Source of the DNA: Salvelinus alpinus
Taxonomy: Eukaryota; Chordata; Actinopteri; Salmoniformes; Salmonidae
DNA: 64,000 nt
Direction: 5' to 3'
Assembly (NCBI RefSeq): GCF_045679555.1
Contig: NC_092090.1
Location: 33,224,093-33,288,092 of the forward strand
Positions 24,415-33,720 of this stretch are shown here, one piece after another; the first letter of the stretch is position 1, and each line of letters starts with the position of its first letter. The notes under the pieces are model-generated. The model was not told the DNA's origin. It saw only the letters and a list, made by a program, of their open reading frames with translations, and ran no database searches. Position numbers and translations under genes: made by a program.

Positions 24415-24780
24415 TTAATAAAAAATAACATGCATTGTATGCCTACTCACCAAATACTGATTATTAGACAGTTGCGTGCGCTTAGGGGATCGTGAGAAAA
24501 ATGCTGCAAGGCCATTGAGGTTGGCAAAGAAGACCTTGCATTCTTTAAGCTTTGAGGCTCCTTGAGTCAGTACTAAATTTAGTCGATGTGCATAGCAGTG
24601 AATGAATAAGGCCATCGGTGCCCTCTCCTTAACTTTAGCCTGCACCCCATTGAGTCCAGATGCCATGACTGCTGCGCCATCAAAACACTGTGCCACAACT
24701 TTATCCAGACTACATTCATTTTCCTCCAAGAAACGGAAAATAAGAGCGGCAATGTCATCAGCTCGCTTGCCGCTTGTCAC
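24415..24780 (-). pseudogene. hAT transposase pseudogene, downstream fragment
   Basis: The segment reads TSGKRADDIAALIFRFLEEN, then CFDGAAVMASGLNGVQAK and HCYAHRLNLVLTQGASKLK, typical of the DUF4371/ZMYM1-like hAT transposase. The upstream part continues across the provirus at 33428-33720, sharing the codons now split by the GTGA/TCAC target site. The C-terminal dimerisation region is missing. Confidence 0.82.
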
Positions 24781-25363
24781 TGTAAGAAATTGTATAAGAT
24801 ACTGGTAACTTGTTTTAACCACTTCTCAACATAAGCTATTCTTGGCACAACATGCACCCATCCCCTCTACTTTGTCAGACCCACACACACATCCCCTCCC
24901 CCATGAATAGGGCCTGTGAAAACAAACGCACATGCAGGATGCCTTGGGATGTGACTAGGACAAAGAACTGTGTGAAAAGCCAATGGAATGTCGACATCAG
25001 GCCGAACAGGACTACCCACGACCCAGATCGACCAATCGNNNNNNNNNNNNNNNNNNNNNNNNNNNNNNNNNNNNNNNNNNNNNNNNNNNNNNNNNNNNNN
25101 NNNNNNNNNNNNNNNNNNNNNNNNNNNNNNNNNNNNNNGCCAGACGACAAGATCAACCTACTTTGCTTGTTGCCTATATAATCTGTATGTACTGCTTAGA
25201 GGGGTCTCTTCTCCGACGATTTCATAAGAATCTGACAGAAAGGGGCCGTGCACGCTTTTGCCTGATATCTTTACACTTGAATAAAACGGCCTTATTATAA
25301 AATTATCCACCTCGTCCTATGTCTCCACTTGTTCTCCTGTCTCCAATAAACGTTTTACTAACA
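24781..25363 (+). repeat. Provirus 5' LTR (contains the assembly gap)
   Basis: It begins TGTAAGAAATTG and ends TTTTACTAACA. It contains a tataatc-type TATA box candidate (near 25177), aataaaa (near 25280) and caataaac (near 25345). Outside the 100 Ns it equals the 3' LTR base for base. Confidence 0.92.
25039..25138. other. Assembly gap of exactly 100 N
   Basis: Exactly 100 N is a usual placeholder length. In the 3' LTR the same interval between ccaatcg and gccagacg holds only gaag (33199-33202), so the real missing sequence may be 4 bases. Confidence 0.95.
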
Positions 25364-25368
25364 GAACT

Positions 25369-25386
25369 TGGTAGCAGAGGATGGTT
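25369..25386 (+). promoter_or_regulatory. Candidate primer-binding site
   Basis: Five bases after the LTR end, TGGTAGCAGAGGATGG begins with the TGG that pairs with the tRNA CCA end. It resembles, with mismatches, the complement of a leucine tRNA 3' end. The priming tRNA is not certain. Confidence 0.5.
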
Positions 25387-25689
25387 AACAGCCTTACAAT
25401 TCGGTCCATAGAGAGTTGATGAGACAGGAGGCGAGTGGGAGAAAGATTCAAGAAGGAGAGGTGACCCGCTCGAGGGAGACGTCGGCGATTCAACTCACCC
25501 AGGAAACTGATCAAAGAGCTCGAAAATATTAAGGTAAGCAGAGCCGGTTTAATCAAAATCTGCATATTGTATTATAGCCAATATCTAAATTCAATGATCA
25601 GAAGTACTGAGGTGAGTGTGAATTGTTGCTAAATTTATGTGGAATTGTCTAGAATCTAAGGCACGGTGTAAGGATATCTGCGTTAAAAA

Positions 25690-26065
25690 TCCCATTCCAA
25701 GTAGTCTGATAACAGTGAGGAATTAACTGAATGTATTCCAAGTAGTCTGATAACAGTGAGGAATTAAATGAATTTTGTCTGAATGTATTCCAAGTAGTCT
25801 GATAACAGTGAGGAATTAAATGAATTAACTGAATGTATTCCAAGTAGTCTGATAACAGTGAGGAATTAAATGAATTTTGTCTGAAATATATTCCAAGTAG
25901 TCTGATATACCAGTGAGGAATTGTGGTAATAGCGAACCTGAGCCTACTGGAGTTGGCATTCCAGTAGACAGAAGGCTATGCTGAATGTATTCCAAGTAGT
26001 CTGATAACAGTGAGGAATTAAATGCTGAAATGTATTCCAAGTAGTCTGATATACCAGTGAGGAAT
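25690..26065 (+). repeat. Seven-copy tandem repeat in the provirus leader
   Basis: The core attccaagtagtctgata occurs seven times, near 25693, 25735, 25786, 25837, 25889, 25987 and 26034. It is usually followed by acagtgaggaattaaatga. Spacing is about 43-51 bases except one longer interval. Two variant copies read gatataccagtgaggaat. It is noncoding, between primer site and gag. Confidence 0.85.
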
Positions 26066-26289
26066 CGATGAAATAAGTTGCATGAGCAGAACCGAGACAA
26101 GTCGATAACACCAAATCAATGTGAGTGATTGAACGTTTCACGAGGCCGATTGCTACTAGTAGCCATATGCTAGGTTGAGGCTGTGTTTAAGTGACCGCCG
26201 AGTCAGATTGTGGGAGCTGCTGTGAAGCAGCTATTTTTCTGCTGATAAATTGACCTGGTTTTTCCCTCTGGGGCTGTTGGTAAATCCTT

Positions 26290-26695
26290 AAGGGTTAGAA
26301 TTAATTTGATAATTATTCTAGAAGCGCTAGGATACACCATATATTGTCCTAAAAGGACACGTTTGAAATACTTTGGGAAAGTATTTAATTAATTAAGTTA
26401 GTTTTTGAGTTTTCAGTTTTTTAATTAGTTTTTGAGAAAAATGAGTCCTAGAATTAATTAAATATTTATTCTAGAAACGCTTGAATATACTAATATAATG
26501 TCCCGAAAGGACATTTCTGAAATGTTTTGGCAAAGTATTTAAATAATCGAAAAAGTGAAAACGAATAATAACTGTTTGAAAATAGTTCCTAAAATTATTA
26601 TTATATTTAAAATAGAAGCGCTAGATAATACTAGTAGAGTGTTCCAAAAGGATATTGCCGAAATACTTTGGGAAAGTATTTAATTAATTCGCCAA
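26290..26695 (+). repeat. Three diverged ~150-bp leader repeats with paired hairpins
   Basis: Each unit has a tctagaagcgctag-like start, a small stem-loop (TGTCCTAAAAGGACA at 26345-26359, TGTCCCGAAAGGACA at 26499-26513, a weaker version near 26640), and a tail with tactttgggaaagta (perfect hairpins at 26369-26383 and 26664-26678; disturbed in unit 2), then tatttaattaatt. The position suggests RNA packaging or dimerisation structure; that is inference. Confidence 0.7.
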
Positions 26696-26844
26696 ACATA
26701 AAGCAATAACATTCTTTGTACACAAGGGGGAGACAGACACCAGAGATAAGACTGTGTCAGCACCAGAGATACATTGTTAGTTTTGGCCAGTGATGGGCTA
26801 AGTGCACCAAAATAGCATAGAGCCAGACATAGCTTAACGACAAA

Positions 26845-26961
26845 ATGGCCACAACCACCGTCCCCAAACACAAATTCAATGAATACTTAGATCAGAGAAT
26901 GAAAGATAGATCAGGGGGAAAGATGCAGTATAAGAAGGTACAAAACAGAGGGGGAGAGTAG
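26845..26961 (+). pseudogene. Provirus gag-like N-terminal remnant
   Basis: A 38-codon frame opens MATTTVPKHKFNEYLDQ after the leader and stops at TAG. It sits where Gag should start and is followed within about 20 bases by pol-derived sequence. A single deletion appears to have removed the rest of gag, the protease and the reverse-transcriptase core. Assignment to Gag rests on position only. Confidence 0.4.
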
Positions 26962-26969
26962 AGTGGTGA

Positions 26970-28275
26970 TGTATCACTCCTCCAAACTGGACCACATTGA
27001 ACTAGGACAAACCACATGCTCCAGGTATGTAGCTGTAGTGGCAAAAGCTATTAAAAAACAGCCCACTTGGTAATGTGCCATCCATTGGAAATACACACCC
27101 ACCATGGGGTTGCAGCATATCTGATGAGCAAAGAATTCACGTTCAGCGCTGAAAGAAAAACGAAAATCCAGAATAAATGCACACAATCACACATCACATT
27201 TGTCAACACTGACAAAAACATGGCAGACGCACTCAATGCTGAAGAAGGTCTGCCCCACTCCTGTGCAGAAAGAGCTGCACAAGAACTGAAACTGAGACCT
27301 GACCTGGGGAACGAACCACTCACCAACCCGGACCTATGGTTATACACAGATGGATGCTGCTATAGAGGAGAGGAAGGGAACATAGCAGCATACGCAATGG
27401 TGCAGCAGCTCCCGGATAGATCACATGTGACTTTGGAATCTGCCATCATCACACACCTGCATCAGCCCAGTTAACTGAAATCATAGGGTTGACACAAGCT
27501 CTGGAAAGAGCTGAAGGAAAGACTGTAAACATCTACACCGACTCAGCGTATGCTCATGGAGCAGTCCATACTGTTGGACCACAATGGGTTAGCAGGACAT
27601 CAGCATAGATTACACAGATATGGGGCAAGACAATGTGACAAATGGAAAAAGGTACCTGTTAGTTATGGTAGACAGGTTCTCTAAATAGGTACCTGTTAGT
27701 CTCGTGGAACGCGCCAATCAAATGTATGTGCAGGTTTGAAGTTGATTTGGGTTGAAGCCCTGCCCCTGGCGTTGCTGGCCATGAGAGCCTCTCCAGGTGC
27801 AGGCACCCATCTCTCTCCTCATGCTTGGTTCACCAAGGGAGGGAGGTCATATGCCCGCCCTTGATGTACAACAAATTGTAATGTCTGATAATTGACGGAA
27901 CTTTCTGCAGCTCTCTCCAAACAGATTCACAAGGTCCAAGAAGGGGAGCTGACGAGAGATCCGGCACCACGGAAGGTAAAAAATTGGTGACTGGGTGGGG
28001 TAAAAGTCCACAAGAGAAAGTGGCTAGAACCCAGGTGGACTGGACAGTACGAAGTGAGGGAGGTTACTTCACACTCAGTCCAGGTCAAAGGTAAATCAGG
28101 CGCACCTTGGCACCACCTCACACATTGCACTCCAGCCCCAATCCCTTCTAGAACACTGACAGAAGTCAGAGCTGATTTAAACAGCTTAAATCCGATTCCA
28201 AATGAAGACATTCCTGACTCAGGGGATGCGGCATCAAACTCCGCCTCCCCTGAAAAAGGAACCTCGCCCATTTAG
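26970..28275 (+). pseudogene. Provirus pol relic (RT connection, RNase H, integrase parts)
   Basis: Pieces in order: an RT thumb/connection-like piece (about 26970-27050); an RNase H domain with LWLYTDGCCYRG (about 27340-27375) and continuing IYTDSAYAHGAV in another frame (27530); an integrase-core scrap YLLVMVDRFSK (about 27652); and an integrase C-terminal part with KWLEPRWTGQYEV followed by WHHLTHCTPAP (about 28015-28140). Stops, frameshifts and deletions separate them. No catalytic YXDD region remains. The order matches gammaretrovirus-like pol. Confidence 0.75.
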
Positions 28276-28279
28276 AGGG

Positions 28280-30640
28280 ACATTTCTCCCTCCCTGGGCA
28301 AGACTAGGGATATCTGGCCCCTTATTTGTGATATTCCTCCACACACTCATAACTCTTAGAATAGTTTGGGGGTGGAGAGCTATACAGAGAATGGACAGAA
28401 GATGGCAGTATTGCAGCACTCAACGGTCTCCCAGGAGCCTGTTTGAGTGCTGGTGACAGAGAAAAAAACTTAAAACCAATTCGGAGTAGAGAGAATACGT
28501 TTAATAACTTATTCAGGTTAAATTTACAGACTAATGATATTATTGTTATGGATTGGGTGACATGCGAGATAAATTTAGCGAAGTATATGGTAAGTTTACA
28601 CTTTGGAATGGAGAAAGTTGAGAAGTCGATTTTACTTATACGATAGTTTTGCTGCCAAACTTAGTTGGGGTAACTAGATGTTTTGCCTAGAGGCAGGAAT
28701 AAGACAGTCATTTTTGGTATTATATTGGCTAGTTGCTGCGTTCTGAACACAGGTTGAGCGCTAGTAAACGCATATCTTTATTTGAACTATACTAATCTAT
28801 TTGATAAAAGTACTAAACCTGTATATTTAACATTTGATAATGATTGGCAAATCCATATATTTAACCACAACTTTGAATTTAGCATTGAGTATTATAGGAG
28901 GAACGGGATAAAATGTGTACTTTCCCCACCGGGTGTGGCCGTATTAAATTATGCTAGAGAAAATTGGTTGTGTCATTTAGAGGGAAAATGTGTACATTAT
29001 AGCTTTGAGATACTTTTCAAAAGTTGCTGAAAGTTATTGGTTTTTGTTTAGGTAACACCAGAGAATTCGAACAATAAGTAAACGTATTCTAAACGTGATC
29101 TGTTTTCATTATGGGGAACAATGAACGACTCGCAACCTGGTATGGCTGGCAGGGAGTTTTTAAAGGGACAGTACACGTTTATCACAGTTGTGTTACATGA
29201 AACATCGGGGAAATTTAGAACGAATGATTTAAGGGTATTATCATAATTATTAGGTTTTGTTTTTGTGGTAAACGTTTGGGTTAAGGGGTTTTCCGTGTTC
29301 CCAGAGACAAGATATCTTAAAAGAATACACTCATATTGGAATAGGAGTTTTACTTTCTGAGTTTTATTTAGGCAAGGGACTTTGAGAAGATGAAGGGTTC
29401 TTTTGGTATGCCTAGATATGGTATGGAACACGAATGTAGGTGTAACCTTTTTGACCTATTTTCATTGCATTTTCCGGTGACTTGATCACTCACGGGAGAA
29501 TGTAGTGGGAATAATGAATTTGTGTCATTTGGGATACTAGTTTATAACTCTTGACCATAAGGTTAGCATTTGTTTTGGCCATTAGAAGATAGAGATAGGT
29601 TTATTAAGGTTATGTAAGGACTTTAGAGATTGACACTATAAGACATGTTGTTATTTTAAATCCATTTGGGATAGATAAAGTCAAAACAGTGAGACACTTA
29701 GTTAATATTGCAAAAGAACACATAGTTGTTATTGACTATTATTAGAAAAAGGCAGACAGATGGGTCTACCCCGCACTGTTGAGACTTTGAAGGTTTGAGA
29801 GTAGAGTGGGGAGGGTGGACCGGGAAATGAGCAAGGTAGGCTGTGAAATAAGAAAGGAGAGAAAGGGTTTAACATATATAAGCAGCACAGATACATTTTA
29901 AAGTAGATAAGTCACTTGACAGAGAATTGGAAAAAAATAGATATGAATGTACGCCCAAGGGAGAATTGGATATGCGGCGAATGAATGGGACGTTTCTATA
30001 TTATAATGTACTAAGTCATTATTTAGAGTAGGTAAGGTTGATACCTGGCCAGAGCCAGGTATCAAACGGGGGAGGGGTACATTGTGGTCTAGGATAGGAT
30101 GGGGCCTATTGGAAAATAAACTAATGTAAAATTCAAAATTATAGCTAACAAATAGGTATAGAAGTTAAATATATAATCAGATAAAACAAATGAGAAACTG
30201 GTGGTTAACCAAATCTGTATGTCCAGGATTTTATGCGTTGCAGGTGAATTAAAGGAGAAGGTGATTCACTCGACCTGGGGGCATATCGCACTTGGAGGGT
30301 GAGACACACTGACACTGCCGAATGATCACAGAGTTAAGGAGAAGAACTGTTGCTAATAAAGCTCGGGGGTCAACTCCTTAATGAAAATTCCCTGACCCCG
30401 ACCTTTCCTCACTGTGTACGTTCATAGAAGTGAAAGTGTTGTTTGACCTCTGGCTGATGATGTGTTCTTTGGGAGAGGGTGGGGTTTTACAGGACTGCTT
30501 GCAGTCCTGAGCTGTCTGATTAGGATACGATGGGGATGTTACCATCACAGTGTTGCCAGAACCACCACCAGTTCCAACGGACCAGGGTTCAGCCGGCCTC
30601 CTCCACCACTTCAAGACCAAGTCCCACGCCATCACCTAAG
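28280..30640 (+). other. Noncoding block between pol and env of the provirus
   Basis: This is 2.3 kb with no recognisable retroviral protein, unusual for this position. It holds a perfect 10-bp hairpin (gatacctggc / gccaggtatc, 30040-30063), a purine run gggggaggggta at once after it, and a taataaagctcggggg motif near 30353 that looks like an LTR polyadenylation region. One frame (28782-29030) is fairly complex but unassigned. It may be the 3' end of another retroelement. Confidence 0.45.
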
Positions 30641-30683
30641 CTCTCCAATCTGGTACAGGTAATAAATATAAAAGACATCTAAG

Positions 30684-31949
30684 ATAGTGAACAATTGGGG
30701 ACTGAAACTGGTTATGAGGAAAGGGAGAATATGTGGTTGGCCTACAGAATACTTAATAGAAAGGACTGTGTCGTATGTGGACATGCCAGACCTATTCTGG
30801 CTGCTCACCCATTTGCCCTAAGTAATGTGGAAGGTTGGATGTGTATATTGGAAAGTTTAAGCCAAATTCAACCTTGTGTAAAACTCTTGAGTTTTGTGTT
30901 CCCAGAAGTACCTCCCCAGAAGGTACCGTGGGGAGTTAAGGCATATGGAGGATATTACAGCTGTAACACTGGTACAGGTAGAGGTAGAGACTATGGGAGG
31001 TTCCCTACTGCTGCCTGCATCACTAATGTCACTATTAACTAGAGGTGTTGCTGATGTATGGTGGATGTGTGGACCTGCCAGGCAGTTGACCCCCATTTTG
31101 AAAGGAAATTGTCGTTGCACATGTGTTTTGGCCAGTCTGATAACACCATTGCCTATTATTGAGGTTACAGCTAATCAACTTCTGGGAGCTGCACATGACA
31201 CAGAGACTCGGTACCAACCCAGGAGACGGCAGAACCGTGACGCTCCTTGGTCCGAGGGTACAGATAACATGCACACCAACCTGTTGGGGTCCCAATAGGG
31301 GTCCCCCACGAATACCAGACATCAAACAGGAATGATGGCCTGTGGCATCTATTGCCCAGTTTGGCCCAGCTATTGTTGATGCTAAGCAGAATGCTTGGAT
31401 CAATTATATCTACTATAATCAACAATGATTTGTTAAACTACACCCACACAGTACTTACGGGGATGGCTGAACGATTGGAGGCTACCTCTCAAACCAGTAG
31501 ACAAAATAGACTAGAACTGGACATGATTCTGGCCAACCAGGGAGGTGTATGTAAAATGATTGGAGAACAGTGTTGCACGTTTGTCCCTAAACAATACTAG
31601 TCCGGATGGGAGCATTTCAAAAGCTCTGAGTGGGTTGGCAAGGTTCAGTGGAGATGAAGGGTCTTGCAGGTGTGGAGGAGAGTGGACTGTTCTCTGGCTG
31701 GGTGGTTGGTTTGGTAAGTACACTACAATGATGATTACTGGATTTCTGACACTAGTTGTTGTTTTTCATTTTTGTGTTGCCTGTATCATACCTTGTTTGA
31801 AGTCTGTTACAGATGTGGAAAGGGCCTATGGTATGATGCCGCTGCTTGATGCTCCAGTTGGAGAGGCTGATACGAAAACAAGCTTCCGCAGGAAAGTGGG
31901 CTTGACAGAGGAGGACCCTTGGTTTGCTGTAGTTGATGTTGTCGAATGA
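30684..31949 (+). pseudogene. env: Provirus env (surface plus transmembrane), broken
   Basis: The surface part begins near WLAYRILN and CVVCGHARP. It continues in a second frame with a CGPARQLTP segment and a basic RRRQNR run that could be the cleavage region. The transmembrane part has the C-X6-CC motif at 31549-31576 downstream of an immunosuppressive-type helix, then a membrane anchor and a cytoplasmic tail ending near 31949. Frame changes near 30900, 31300 and 31600 prevent one product. It is the envelope type with a covalent SU-TM link. Confidence 0.75.
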
Positions 31950-32264
31950 ATAAAAAGTGATGTTTGTCCTCCCTGTTGTGAAGGTTTGAAGTTCCCGGGT
32001 GGCGACGAGCCCACCTGGTACAGGTTGTATAGAGGGATGGACCTGAGGGTTTAACATATTCTCGTTTTTTGGGTTACTAATGTGTGGTTGGCCACTCCAG
32101 GTGTAGTTATTGGAGTGGTCTCCTTTTTGGTCCTTGCTTATTTACGACTCAACTTACATTGATGCTAGTGGTGTCCCTAGGGGGTGCCAGATGAATATAA
32201 ACTGGTGGACTAAGTGACAGCTGGGTTTGAATCTTCTGTCTGTTGGTGGTGTACAGTTAATAAA

Positions 32265-32802
32265 AATGTGGACAGAATTAACTACATTCATTTTAATGTC
32301 CAGAAACTGGGCAATTGGACTCAACAAGGCTTCGAGGCGGTCCATGGACAATTGGCAGCTACGTCCCTGATGGCATTTCAAAATAGAATCGCGGTTGATA
32401 TGTTATTGGCTGAACCGGGGGGGGGTCTGTGCAATGTTTGGTGAGCAGTGTTGTACTTTCATTCCCAACAACACAGCTACGAATGGGAGTCTGACTGTAG
32501 CATTGGAGGGACTTCGTACCCTTAATGGTAAGATGAAACAGCATTCTGGAGTGGACACTTCTATGTGGGACTCATGGATGGATGCTTTTGGTAAATATAA
32601 GACGCTGGTTTCCTCTATCCTAGTATCTATTTCCGTCTTTGCGGGCATTCTTGTACTTTGTGGATGCTGTTGCATTCCATGTGCGCGGACGCTTGCTAGC
32701 CGTGTTATCACTGCCGCAATAGACCCTAATCAGGAAAGGGCCCAAATGTTCCCATTGCTTGATGATGGGGAAGCTGGACCTGTCTATCTATTTGAGGACT
32801 AA
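32265..32802 (+). pseudogene. env: Second, separate env transmembrane copy
   Basis: A second heptad-repeat helix, C-X6-CC motif (32428-32454), Cys-rich membrane anchor and short tail lie about 300 bases after the first env. The sequence is clearly diverged from the first. A G-run (about 32417-32425) shifts the frame just before the motif; the rest is open to the TAA at 32800. There is no surface subunit in front. It may come from recombination between two related elements. Confidence 0.72.
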
Positions 32803-32808
32803 GAAACC

Positions 32809-32845
32809 TTTATGTCACGTCTCTTGTGAGACGTGAAGAGGGGGA
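32809..32845 (+). promoter_or_regulatory. Upstream duplicate of hairpin plus polypurine tract
   Basis: A 37-base block identical to 32902-32938: a perfect hairpin cacgtctc-ttgt-gagacgtg, then the purine tract gaagaggggga. Confidence 0.85.
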
Positions 32846-32901
32846 ATTACAAAATTTGTCCCCGGACAAATTTTATCCCATAGCTTTGTTTTTTTTTTAC
32901 T

Positions 32902-32938
32902 TTTATGTCACGTCTCTTGTGAGACGTGAAGAGGGGGA
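32902..32938 (+). promoter_or_regulatory. Polypurine tract with hairpin, next to the 3' LTR
   Basis: The purine tract gaagaggggga ends two bases before the LTR start TGTAAG, where plus-strand DNA priming should occur. The 8-bp hairpin lies directly upstream. The block is an exact repeat of the one 93 bases earlier. Confidence 0.85.
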
Positions 32939-32940
32939 TT

Positions 32941-33427
32941 TGTAAGAAATTGTATAAGATACTGGTAACTTGTTTTAACCACTTCTCAACATAAGCTATT
33001 CTTGGCACAACATGCACCCATCCCCTCTACTTTGTCAGACCCACACACACATCCCCTCCCCCATGAATAGGGCCTGTGAAAACAAACGCACATGCAGGAT
33101 GCCTTGGGATGTGACTAGGACAAAGAACTGTGTGAAAAGCCAATGGAATGTCGACATCAGGCCGAACAGGACTACCCACGACCCAGATCGACCAATCGGA
33201 AGGCCAGACGACAAGATCAACCTACTTTGCTTGTTGCCTATATAATCTGTATGTACTGCTTAGAGGGGTCTCTTCTCCGACGATTTCATAAGAATCTGAC
33301 AGAAAGGGGCCGTGCACGCTTTTGCCTGATATCTTTACACTTGAATAAAACGGCCTTATTATAAAATTATCCACCTCGTCCTATGTCTCCACTTGTTCTC
33401 CTGTCTCCAATAAACGTTTTACTAACA
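32941..33427 (+). repeat. Provirus 3' LTR
   Basis: It is 487 bases, TG..CA, complete. It is the reference for judging the gap in the 5' copy. Confidence 0.93.
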
Positions 33428-33720
33428 TCACATCTTCAAACCGGATAAATCGCTCCTTGACTCCCGTGTCCGTCACATAACGCAGGACGAGTGAGAGCTG
33501 TAGCTCCACTCTGGTGTCCCCAAACGTTTTCAAAAGCACCATTGCTTGTAAGTGTGAGCCATTGACAGCGCTCATAGTTGAAACTTTGAAAGTGGCGAAC
33601 GAACGAACCCCTTTCCCGCCTGTGACAGGCAATGTCTAACTTTTCTTGAAAAGTTCGTCTTGAGAATGGCGTTATAATTATATCCTCGACCAAATCGATA
33701 TCTTCTCCTCCTTCCGCCAT
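33428..33720 (-). pseudogene. hAT transposase pseudogene, N-terminal fragment
   Basis: It begins MAEGGEDIDLVEDIIITPFS at 33720. After a deletion it continues in a shifted frame with SLVLRYVTDTGVKERFIRFE. The coding then runs into the provirus target site and resumes at 24780. The combination matches the ZMYM1/DUF4371 transposase, with the middle missing. Confidence 0.78.

Larger units (their letters stand above)
24781..33427 (+). mobile_element. Endogenous retrovirus-like provirus, gag/pol-deleted, identical LTRs
   Basis: It is about 8.6 kb, flanked by TCAC (24777-24780 and 33428-33431), a 4-bp duplication as in gammaretrovirus-type integration. The order is 5' LTR, primer site, long repeat-rich leader, short gag-like start, pol relic (RNase H and integrase parts), a 2.2-kb noncoding block, broken env, a second env transmembrane segment, duplicated polypurine tracts and 3' LTR. 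All 483 comparable LTR bases match. The coding interior could not make particles, so movement would need proteins supplied by a related intact element. Confidence 0.9.

Noticed and set aside
24852-25300. ORFs crossing the N gap
   Set aside because: They read through undefined bases inside an LTR; the same frames in the 3' LTR are short.
25690-26065. CRISPR-like array
   Set aside because: The repeats are contiguous in a retroelement leader of a fish genome, with no unique spacers of regular length.
31035-31403. Minus-strand ORFs over env
   Set aside because: They are shadows of the plus-strand env, which carries the recognisable motifs.
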